A DNA stretch of 38,928 bases from HGM13233 sp900762805. GTDB taxonomy: Bacteria > Bacillota > Clostridia > Oscillospirales > Ruminococcaceae. The position numbers and the translations under genes were made by a program. The DNA lies in NCBI GenBank assembly GCA_937993755.1, contig CALKMA010000014.1, positions 1 to 38,928 of the forward strand, in the 5' to 3' direction. Position 1 is the first letter of the stretch. Each line of letters begins with the position of its first letter. Positions 32,850 to 38,928 of this stretch are shown piece after piece. Under the pieces are notes generated by a model, which worked only from the letters and a program-made list of their open reading frames with translations, was not told where the DNA came from and searched no databases.

Positions 32850-33060
32850 CGGATTTGAGTACATTATACTACGGCTTTATGACTTTTTCTACTTACAAGT
32901 TTGAAATTGCCGAATTGTAAATACGCAACGACTCATTCTGCCCGCTTCCATCCTTCCTTGATACCAGAATTCAATATCGTCATCTACAGAGCGGTGTACC
33001 ATCGGCCGCATGGCCCAAGCCTTCCGATGCACCCGTTTTTTCTCGTCAGCGCCCCGGCTC
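32850..33060. other. Intergenic stretch between the element and the gapA terminator
   Basis: Base composition changes from AT-rich to GC-rich across this interval, which fits the junction of imported and core DNA. No gene, RNA or repeat is supportable in it. Confidence 0.5.
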
Positions 33061-33063
33061 GGC

Positions 33064-33097
33064 GCAAAAACAGGCAGACACGTTCGTGTCTGCCTGT
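33064..33097 (-). terminator. Intrinsic terminator of gapA
   Basis: Arms ACAGGCAGACACG (33070-33082) and its complement (33085-33097) form a perfect stem, followed on the minus strand by TTTTT. It lies about 120 bases after the gapA stop. Confidence 0.88.
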
Positions 33098-33214
33098 CTG
33101 GTCTTTCAGTCTGTCTCTCGCCGTCAGGAAGCGGCCCTTCCCCGGACAGATGTCCTCTGTCCGGCAAGCACCGCCAGCCCCTGCCGGGGGAGAGCGCCGT
33201 TATGCAGTGCGGCC

Positions 33215-34222
33215 TTATTTATGATCGACAGAATACATATGGCGGATGAGGTCAACGACCTTGTTGGAATAGCCCCATTCATTGTCGTACCAGGCGCAGA
33301 CCTTGACAAACTTGTCGGTCAGGGCGATGCCGGCCTTGGCGTCGAAAATCGAGGTACGGGGATCGGTATAGAAGTCGGAGGAAACGACCGGCTCATCGGT
33401 GTAGCCGAGGATGCCCTTCAGCTCGCCCTCGGAAGCCTTCTTCATGGCGTCGCAGATTTCCTCATAGGTGGCGGGCTTGGCGAGGTTGCAGGTCAGGTCA
33501 ACGATCGAAACATCGGGCGTCGGGACGCGCAGCGACATGCCGGTCAGCTTGCCGTTGAGTTCGGGGATGACCTTGCCGACAGCCTTGGCGGCGCCGGTGG
33601 TAGACGGGATGATGTTGTGAGCCGCCGCACGGCCGCCGCGCCAATCCTTGGCGGAGACGCCGTCAACCGTCTTCTGGGTGGCGGTGATGGAATGGACCGT
33701 GGTCATGAGGCCCTCAGTGATGCCCCAGTTGTCGTTCAGGACCTTGGCCAGCGGAGCCAGGCAGTTGGTGGTGCAGGAAGCGTTGGAAACAAAGTCCATA
33801 TCGCTGGTGTACTTATCCTGGTTGACGCCCATGACGAACATCGGGGTATCGTCCTTGGCGGGGGCGCTCATAACGACCTTCTTGGCGCCGGCGGTGAGAT
33901 GGCCCTGCGCCTTTTCCTTGGTCAGGAACAGGCCGGTGGATTCGACGATATATTCAGCGCCGATCTTGCCCCAGGGCAGATTTTCTTTTTCGCGCTCGCA
34001 GAAAACAGCGATCTCGCGGCCATTGACGATCAGGGAATGATCGGTGTAGGAAACTTTGCCGTCAAACTTGCCGTGGACCGTGTCATACTTGAGCATATAA
34101 GCCATATAATCCGGCGTGATGAGGTCGTTGATGCCGACAACTTCAACATCGGGATGCGCAAGACTGGCGCGGAAAACCAGACGGCCGATGCGGCCAAAAC
34201 CATTGATACCAACTTTAATCAT
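33215..34222 (-). CDS. gap: Glyceraldehyde-3-phosphate dehydrogenase, type I
   Basis: GAPDH oxidises glyceraldehyde-3-phosphate to 1,3-bisphosphoglycerate with NAD in glycolysis. The 335-residue protein has the Rossmann start MIKVGINGFGRIGRLVFR, the catalytic cysteine in SNASCTTNCLAP (Cys150), and the usual YDNEWGYSNKVVDLI near the C-terminus. ATG 34222 has GGAGG seven bases upstream; the open frame to 34261 is leader. It is monocistronic, with its own terminator. An AT-rich leader of about 100 bases separates it from the divergent kinase-like gene. A promoter such as minus-strand TTTACT with TAATAT around 34335-34305 is possible but weak. Confidence 0.97.
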   Translation of the reverse strand: MIKVGINGFGRIGRLVFRASLAHPDVEVVGINDLITPDYMAYMLKYDTVHGKFDGKVSYTDHSLIVNGREIAVFCEREKENLPWGKIGAEYIVESTGLFLTKEKAQGHLTAGAKKVVMSAPAKDDTPMFVMGVNQDKYTSDMDFVSNASCTTNCLAPLAKVLNDNWGITEGLMTTVHSITATQKTVDGVSAKDWRGGRAAAHNIIPSTTGAAKAVGKVIPELNGKLTGMSLRVPTPDVSIVDLTCNLAKPATYEEICDAMKKASEGELKGILGYTDEPVVSSDFYTDPRTSIFDAKAGIALTDKFVKVCAWYDNEWGYSNKVVDLIRHMYSVDHK

Positions 34223-34367
34223 GATTACCTCCAAATAGTGCCTGCCGCAGCAGGTTATCAAAGATCTTTGTGCGGCGATCTATAAACCGAACGCCGCCAC
34301 ATATAATATTAACAGATTTTTCAGTTTAAGTAAAGGGATATAGAATAAAAATTTATTGTTTTAAATA

Positions 34368-34396
34368 TTGTTTTTACCAAAAGACTTTGTTATAGT
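34368..34396 (+). promoter_or_regulatory. Candidate promoter of the kinase-like gene
   Basis: TTGTTT (34368-34373), 17 bases, TATAGT (34391-34396). Transcription from here would begin near 34403, which rules out the farthest upstream in-frame start (TTG 34368). Confidence 0.5.
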
Positions 34397-34454
34397 TAAT
34401 TCAGACAAAACAGAACGCGCCGATTTTTTCGTTCTGAAGGGAGAGTGTGATTTT

Positions 34455-35525
34455 TTGGAGGCTTTTGCTGAAAAGCTGCTGCATTCCGCCAAGCGCTCCG
34501 CGGCGCTCTTTTCGCCGGAGGGGAACAAGATATTATTTGAAAATGACGCCGCTGTCCGCAGCGGGCTGTTCCGCGGCGTGACGCTGGCGCTGCTGCCGGA
34601 GACCGGCGGCACCGTCCGCGCCGCGCTGGAAAGCGACGGCTATGCCGATACCGTCCTCTATGCCGCCGGCGCCGAGGGCGTCCACCTTTCGCTGATCGCC
34701 TGCGAGGAGGGCATCCTCGCCGTGGCGGGCGACCCGTGGGAGGCGCCGGTCCTTGCCGGTCACTGCGCTCCGGCGGCCGATATCACCGCCGACGCTGTGC
34801 GCAACAGCGTCCACACCATCTATTACGACGCCCAGCGGCTGGCTGCCGACGGCCATTCCCACATCCTTTCCGAGATCCGCCGCGAGACCTACAGCCTGCT
34901 GCGGCTGCAGGAAAACCGTCTGATCGTGTCGCACGGTTATGCCGGCCGGCTGGAACGGGGGGACAGGAGCTGCTGTATCGGTGGCCTCGTGCAGGCGCTC
35001 TGTCAGGCGGCTGCGCTGCTCTGTCCGCAGGGTCCCGCCATTCATGTCGCCGTTGAGGGCGATACGATGGCCCGCTGTAACCGCGTGCTCATCGAGACGG
35101 CCTTTCTCAATCTGCTGGTCAACGCCCTAATCTACACGCGCGACGGAAACGAGATAAATGTTTCGGCCGTGGGGAAAAACGGGAGCGTCGTGCTGACGGT
35201 CGCCGACCGCGGCATGGGTATTCAGCAGGAGCTGCTGGCGCGGGTGCGCGAGCCTTATTTTTCATGCGACCCCTATGCCGACGGTGCGCCGCGTCCGGGC
35301 GTCGGCCTGGGGCTGACGGTGGCCGACATGGCCGCGCGTGTCCACGGCGGCCGCCTGCTTATTGACAGCCGCTACGGCGAGGGAACCACCGTGACGATGC
35401 AGATCGCTGCCGGGGAACCGGCCGCCGATGGGGTGCTGGAGCAGTATCAGCCCGGCCGGTATGTGGCCGACACCTTTTCGCGCACCCGCGTACAGATGGC
35501 ACCCGTCAAGACCGCCATGGTATAG
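34455..35525 (+). CDS. Cytosolic histidine-kinase-like ATPase, orphan
   Basis: The protein (356 residues from TTG 34455) ends in a GHKL/HATPase_c domain. It shows the N-box ETAFLNLLVNALIYT, G1 box VADRGMGI, F-box-like REPYFSC and G2 box GVGLGLTVADMAARVHGG. The N-terminal 150 residues look like a PAS-type sensory fold (AALFSPEGNKILFENDAA). A helical pair around NSVHTIYYDAQRL to RETYSLLRLQENRL lies where a dimerisation domain would be, but no standard H-E/D-x-x phosphoacceptor box is clear. No transmembrane helix and no adjacent response regulator are seen. The start is uncertain; AAGGGAG lies 11 bases before TTG 34455, and upstream codons to 34368 remain open. Confidence 0.75.
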   Translation: MEAFAEKLLHSAKRSAALFSPEGNKILFENDAAVRSGLFRGVTLALLPETGGTVRAALESDGYADTVLYAAGAEGVHLSLIACEEGILAVAGDPWEAPVLAGHCAPAADITADAVRNSVHTIYYDAQRLAADGHSHILSEIRRETYSLLRLQENRLIVSHGYAGRLERGDRSCCIGGLVQALCQAAALLCPQGPAIHVAVEGDTMARCNRVLIETAFLNLLVNALIYTRDGNEINVSAVGKNGSVVLTVADRGMGIQQELLARVREPYFSCDPYADGAPRPGVGLGLTVADMAARVHGGRLLIDSRYGEGTTVTMQIAAGEPAADGVLEQYQPGRYVADTFSRTRVQMAPVKTAMV

Positions 35526-35648
35526 CCCGCCCGCGCCGGAGCTGCCCGCAGCGGGGGACGGCGTTTGAAAGAGCGCGGCCTGAAAGCTTTTCGGGCAGCG
35601 CCGGCAGGGGATCGCCCCCTGAAAAGCCCTTGGGCAAAAATTCCTGAG

Positions 35649-35671
35649 AGCGCCCAGCACGGGCGCTTTTT
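35649..35671 (+). terminator. Intrinsic terminator after the kinase-like gene
   Basis: AGCGCCC and GGGCGCT form a 7-pair stem with a 5-base loop, followed by TTTT, about 120 bases after the stop codon. Confidence 0.75.
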
Positions 35672-35705
35672 GACAGGCTGCCGTGCCGGCCGCGTGTGTG
35701 GCCTT

Positions 35706-36014
35706 TTACGGGGCAGGTCTGAATCCCCGCCACAAAAATGAGGACAGGGCAGGCTGCCATACTCGGTGCCGGCAGAGGCGGCGCGGCAGAGCCGGCCTTG
35801 CTGCGCGGGCGGCCTTTGGCGGGGTCGGTATATTCTTATCTATTAAAATGCGAAAATGCGCTTCAAGCAGCCGGCTTGCCGCGCGGGCGGCTTGTCGGGA
35901 TGGGCGGTATGCCTTGTCCGGCCTGTTCTCCGGCGCCTTGATAACGCAGGCAATGCCGGCGATGACAGCGAACAGGATAAGCACCGCCCGCAGGGCGGCT
36001 CCCGCCGATTTCAA
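35706..36014 (-). CDS. Possible small membrane-anchored protein (doubtful)
   Basis: From TTG 36014 the frame encodes a plausible signal anchor (KSAGAALRAVLILFAVIAGI) followed by a short polar region, with AGAGGG eight bases upstream. After about residue 45 the sequence becomes Ala/Arg/Pro-rich and looks like GC-driven translation of non-coding DNA. It may be a decayed gene. The surrounding interval 35672-36129 shows no other gene, but contains an 18-base direct repeat (35777-35794 and 36048-36065). Confidence 0.25.
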   Translation of the reverse strand: MKSAGAALRAVLILFAVIAGIACVIKAPENRPDKAYRPSRQAARAASRLLEAHFRILIDKNIPTPPKAARAARPALPRRLCRHRVWQPALSSFLWRGFRPAP

Positions 36015-36129
36015 GCACAGGGCCCTCTCCCGTTAAGAGGAGGCAGGGGCGGCGCGGCAGAGCCGCCGGTGCACGATGGAGGCGGGCGGAATTCACATAA
36101 GTTTTTTATTAAAAATCATAAAACAACTC

Positions 36130-36160
36130 TTGACACGTCCCCTGGGGGTGGGCTTATCCT
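36130..36160 (+). promoter_or_regulatory. MerR-type promoter with 19-base spacer
   Basis: TTGACA (36130-36135) and TATCCT (36155-36160) are separated by 19 bases that include CCCCTGGGGG. The long spacer with a central dyad is the hallmark of promoters activated by MerR-family proteins, here just ahead of a merR gene. The expected start site is at about the ribosome-binding site, leaving almost no leader. Confidence 0.75.
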
Positions 36161-36179
36161 ATAAGCGGAGGTGATCATC

Positions 36180-37046
36180 ATGCTTATTGGCGATGTGTGC
36201 AGCCGATGCCGGCTGACGAGAAAGGCCGTCGAATACTATGTGGAGCGGGGGCTTATCAGCCCGACGGTCGGGGAAAACGGTTATCGGGATTTTTCCGAAG
36301 AAGATGCGGAAAAGCTGGAGAGGATCGCGGTCCTGCGCAGCCTGGGACTGTCTGTATCGGAGATACGGGCGTACCTGTCAGGCGGGGAGCCGGCCGTGCT
36401 GCAAAAGATATCGGCGCAAAAGGAGCTTGAACGGGAAGTGCTGCGGGAGCGGCAGCGGCTTCTGCAAAGCCTGGCGCAGGGAAGCAGCTGGTCTGAAATA
36501 CGGGCAGAAGCAGAAGGGCTTGAGAAGAAACAGAGCATCCTGACAAGGCTGCTGGACAGGTTCCCCGGTTATTACGGGAAATATGTTGCCTGCCACTTTG
36601 CGCCGTTTCTTGGCGAGCCGATCGAAACGGAGGAGCAGCAGCAGGCCTTTGAAGCCGTTGTCGCTTTTTTGGACGGGCTTGAGCTCGTCATACCGGCGGA
36701 GCTGCAGAAATACCTGGAAGGCTGCTTACAGGGAATTGAGCCCGATGGACTGCCGGAGCAGACGGCTGCGGCTGTGCGGGAGGCTGTGAGCCGGCCTGAG
36801 CAGTATCTTTCGGACAATCGGGAGCTGCTGGAGCAGTATCTGGCGCTGATGCAGTCGGAGGCGTTCAGAGAAACGCCCGCATACAGGCTGCGGGAGCTGC
36901 TGAAGAGGCTCAACGAACAAAACGGCTACAACGATGTTTTCATTCCCGCCATGTGCCGCTTGAGCAGGGCCTACGGCGCTTATCACGAGTCGCTGCTTCA
37001 TGCGAACGAGGTGTTTCTCAAGTCGTTCCCGCAAGCCGGCGAATAA
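36180..37046 (+). CDS. MerR family transcriptional regulator
   Basis: The 288-residue protein begins with the MerR winged HTH: MLIGDVCSRCRLTRKAVEYY, then VERGLISPTVGENGYRDFSEEDAEKL, and the dimerisation helix. A long helical effector region without cysteine-rich metal motifs follows (ALQKYLEGCLQGIEP, RELLEQYLALM). The initiator is ATG 36180, with GCGGAGG eight bases upstream; the GTG at 36171 overlaps that site. The 19-base-spacer promoter directly upstream indicates autoregulation by DNA distortion. The ligand is unknown. Confidence 0.9.
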   Translation: MLIGDVCSRCRLTRKAVEYYVERGLISPTVGENGYRDFSEEDAEKLERIAVLRSLGLSVSEIRAYLSGGEPAVLQKISAQKELEREVLRERQRLLQSLAQGSSWSEIRAEAEGLEKKQSILTRLLDRFPGYYGKYVACHFAPFLGEPIETEEQQQAFEAVVAFLDGLELVIPAELQKYLEGCLQGIEPDGLPEQTAAAVREAVSRPEQYLSDNRELLEQYLALMQSEAFRETPAYRLRELLKRLNEQNGYNDVFIPAMCRLSRAYGAYHESLLHANEVFLKSFPQAGE

Positions 37047-37102
37047 AAGCTCTGAAGTGCCAACACCAGAAGTGCGGCCGCACAAGGGCGGATGGCCGTA
37101 AG

Positions 37103-37146
37103 ACAACAACAGCCGCAGCAGTTTCTGCTGCGGCTGTTGTTGTTTT
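37103..37146 (+). terminator. Strong intrinsic terminator after merR
   Basis: A 19-pair perfect stem (ACAACAACAGCCGCAGCAG with its complement) closes a TTT loop and runs into a short T tract. Confidence 0.92.
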
Positions 37147-37228
37147 CCCTGTTATGTGATAATATGAAACCGAACAATCCCGCAAATCGGAGCTTCTATA
37201 TCAAAATATATAAAGGGCTTGTGAACAA

Positions 37229-37546
37229 ATGACATATAGATTTAACGCGGTCATATATACTGAGGGCAGCCGGGCCTTTATCAGGATACCGTTTAATGTG
37301 TGGGAAGAGACAGGCATCAAGGGGAATATTCCATGCAGGGTGTCTATTCTTGGTCTTTCTTTTGAATGTAAACTGATCCCCAAGGGGAATGGAAGCTATG
37401 TCATCCCTGTCATGAAGAAAACGCTGTCGGCGCTTGCGGCGGCGGAAGAAGAATATGAAATTGAAATGGAACCCATCCAAACGCTATCGCGGATCAATCA
37501 TGACAGCCCATATTCCAGGGAACATCCCATACGGAAATGCTCATAG
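37229..37546 (+). CDS. DUF1905 domain protein
   Basis: The 105-residue protein matches the DUF1905 beta-barrel pattern: YRFNAVIYTEGSRAFIRIPF, then NVWEETGIKGNIPCRVSILG, LSFECKLIPKGNGSYVIPVMKKT and an acidic finish. The family's role is not established. The ATG at 37229 lacks a strong ribosome-binding site (weakly GGGCTTGTG). It stands alone between terminators and has a lower GC content than the merR gene. Confidence 0.8.
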   Translation: MTYRFNAVIYTEGSRAFIRIPFNVWEETGIKGNIPCRVSILGLSFECKLIPKGNGSYVIPVMKKTLSALAAAEEEYEIEMEPIQTLSRINHDSPYSREHPIRKCS

Positions 37547-37620
37547 TCGATAAGGAAGCAACCCACAAACAACACACAAGGATAGCCAGCCCTGTGCTAT
37601 TTCGTATTGAATTACTATTT

Positions 37621-37654
37621 AAGGCGGACAAGATTCATGTATCTTGTCCGCCTT
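37621..37654. terminator. Bidirectional terminator between DUF1905 and zinc-ribbon genes
   Basis: AAGGCGGACAAGAT (37621-37634) and its complement (37641-37654) form a 14-pair stem between two convergent genes. Confidence 0.88.
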
Positions 37655-37671
37655 ATCAGTTTAATGAGTTA

Positions 37672-37908
37672 CTATTCGTAAGGCAATATTATTTTTTTGC
37701 AATTGCGGCACACATACGCAAGTGGCCATTGCGGAGCAGAAGATACAAAATCTGGCAAGAGCTGTATCGCGCCTTTTTTGATCATTGCCTGTTTGGAATA
37801 TAAAAACGGTGCGCTTTCATCTTTAGGCAGATAATAGTTGCCGCCTCTACTTCGAAAAATACCCTCTTCTAATGGTTTTCCGCAATATGGGCAAAGTTGT
37901 GTCGTCAT
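37672..37908 (-). CDS. Small zinc-ribbon protein
   Basis: From ATG 37908 the product (78 residues) has a CPYCGKPLEEGIF knuckle, a GGNYYLP stretch, and a second CRNCKKIILPY knuckle at the end, so one zinc site from two CxxC pairs is expected. The fold resembles the DUF6487-type ribbon with a beta-rich middle; this assignment is tentative. Its start is only 4 bases after the stop of the secreted-protein gene, so the two are probably co-translated. No strong Shine-Dalgarno is seen, which fits coupling. The open frame to 37959 is longer but lies in the neighbour. Confidence 0.75.
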   Translation of the reverse strand: MTTQLCPYCGKPLEEGIFRSRGGNYYLPKDESAPFLYSKQAMIKKGAIQLLPDFVSSAPQWPLAYVCRNCKKIILPYE

Positions 37909-37912
37909 AGGC

Positions 37913-38821
37913 TTATGTATAACTGCTGACGCCAGGATAGTTGTAAGCCCAAAAATCACAGAACATCCAATACGCTACTGCATTTGTACGCCATGGGAGA
38001 TACCCTTCATAATAACATTCAGATGAATATCCCCCGCCACTTAAAGCAATTTGGTATCTTTCTGCATCATAGATGTTCTCACGAGAAGTACTCACATCAC
38101 GAGCTTTCACACTATAGCTTGTGGTTCGCACATAGTATTGTTTTGTAATTGCTCCCTGTACAACGCCACCGACAATCGTGGTTCCTACAGCATATGCAGC
38201 AGCATACAAAAGATTGCTAGCAACAGCTGCAAGCGCAGGACAAACAACCGTTAACGCAGCAGCAATAACAGCTATCACTACTGAAGCGGCAGCTCCTTGC
38301 GCGGCATTAACCGTCTTATACTCGTAAGTAGTACTTCCGGTTTGTTGATATATAGATAGCTTATCGTTATATTGGTTTCCAAACCAATCATAATATGTAT
38401 TATAATTGATTTTCCCTTGATAAGAATATGCAGATGCTGCTTTGGAGGATTCAGTAGTGATTTGGGAATAGCCAAGATAATTTGAAAGCGGTTCAACATA
38501 CGATTGTGATGTGGCTGAAGATATGTCGCTATAAATAATACGAACATCACTTGAATTGCGAACAGAATCAATATCGGCTGAATTGAAATCAAGAAGCTCT
38601 GCATCCACAGTATTTGTCAAAACCCCGTCAATATAGTATTCAACGTGTGCCGTGCCGATTTGAGATGATGAAACATATACGGTATTCTTTTTCCCTTCGC
38701 CATCAACAAAGGACGAAACACTAACCTCTTTTAGTGCCGTAGATTTATTAGCTGCAAACGCCGGCGTTGTGAAAGTGAAAACCAAAGACAAGGTAAGTAA
38801 CAAGGCAATTATTTTTTTCAT
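37913..38821 (-). CDS. Secreted or membrane-associated protein of unknown function
   Basis: The 302-residue precursor starts with a clear signal peptide (MKKIIALLLTLSLVFTFTTP, cleavage after AFA near residue 23). A Ser/Tyr-rich polar region (30-170) follows. A very hydrophobic Ala/Gly/Val stretch (about 173-225, AAASVVIAVIAAALTVV and TTIVGGVVQGAI) and a Tyr/Ser-rich C-terminal region complete it. I do not recognise the family. AGGAGAG before ATG 38821 fixes the start; the open frame to 38893 runs through the upstream terminator. The gene is AT-rich compared with the core genome, suggesting acquisition. Confidence 0.82.
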   Translation of the reverse strand: MKKIIALLLTLSLVFTFTTPAFAANKSTALKEVSVSSFVDGEGKKNTVYVSSSQIGTAHVEYYIDGVLTNTVDAELLDFNSADIDSVRNSSDVRIIYSDISSATSQSYVEPLSNYLGYSQITTESSKAASAYSYQGKINYNTYYDWFGNQYNDKLSIYQQTGSTTYEYKTVNAAQGAAASVVIAVIAAALTVVCPALAAVASNLLYAAAYAVGTTIVGGVVQGAITKQYYVRTTSYSVKARDVSTSRENIYDAERYQIALSGGGYSSECYYEGYLPWRTNAVAYWMFCDFWAYNYPGVSSYT

Positions 38822-38860
38822 AGTCTCTCCTTTCAGTTCATTAGTCCAATTAATAACTTC

Positions 38861-38910
38861 CAAAAAGAAAAAGCGCACAAGCCGACTAATCACCAGTCCG
38901 GCCTATGCGC
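38861..38910 (-). terminator. Terminator or attenuator upstream of the secreted-protein gene
   Basis: On the minus strand GCGCATAGGCCGGACT pairs imperfectly with AGTCGGCTTGTGCGC and is followed by TTTTTCTTTTT. It lies 40 bases before the start codon, so it either ends a gene outside the window or attenuates this one. Confidence 0.8.
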
Positions 38911-38928
38911 CAACAGAAACGATTTTGA

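Noticed and set aside
32901..33224. Plus-strand frame between the element and gapA
   Set aside because: Runs through the gapA terminator; no ribosome-binding site or homology.
33086..34285. 399-codon frame antisense to gapA
   Set aside because: Shadow of GAPDH codons; begins in non-coding sequence.

Overview
The window is a bacterial chromosome segment of about 39 kb covering the replication-origin neighbourhood of a high-GC member of the Clostridia. The gene content best fits Oscillospirales/Ruminococcaceae-type gut bacteria; this is inferred from gene content and protein style, and no search was run. The conserved order rsmG-mnmG-mnmE, jag-yidC-yidD-rnpA-rpmH, dnaA-dnaN-S4-recF-remB-gyrB-gyrA is complete, with the two arms transcribed away from the rpmH/dnaA gap.

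Layout. (1) 1-5.1 kb: a split beta-glucoside PTS. A free EIIA gene reads rightward; a GH4 6-phospho-beta-glucosidase, an EIIBC permease and a LicT-type antiterminator read leftward. LicT RNA target (RAT) sites lie in the leaders of both the EIIA gene and licT. (2) 5.2-5.95 kb: a small membrane protein and tRNA-Arg(CCG). (3) 6.0-13.75 kb: the leftward origin arm. (4) 14.0-22.9 kb: the rightward origin arm. (5) 22.9-33.2 kb: an AT-richer accessory island between gyrA and gapA. It holds a broken tnpV, an ASCH-domain gene and a small membrane protein. Next comes an apparent integrative mobilizable element with tyrosine integrase, repressor, excisionase, MobA/L relaxase, a single-chain restriction-modification-specificity protein with a small HTH partner, and tnpV. 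Near-identical direct repeats bracket this element. (6) 33.2-38.9 kb: gapA, an orphan cytosolic histidine-kinase-like protein, a MerR regulator with a 19-bp-spacer promoter, a DUF1905 protein, and an AT-rich secreted-protein/zinc-ribbon pair.

The most striking observation concerns DnaA and the origin. DnaA has substitutions at all four positions that make base contacts in E. coli DnaA domain IV (R399, D433, H434, T435 become Q, N, Y, A). No canonical TTATCCACA box was found by eye around the origin. Instead an 8-mer TTTTCAAC occurs three times in the dnaA-dnaN gap, next to a DnaA-trio-like, AT-rich stretch, and once in inverse orientation over the dnaA promoter -35. This suggests an initiator and origin that have co-diverged to a new recognition sequence. 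Other points of interest are the R-M-S fusion carried as cargo of a small mobile element, a hairpin-dense candidate oriT upstream of the relaxase, and the repressor's TTGCAAAA operator array.
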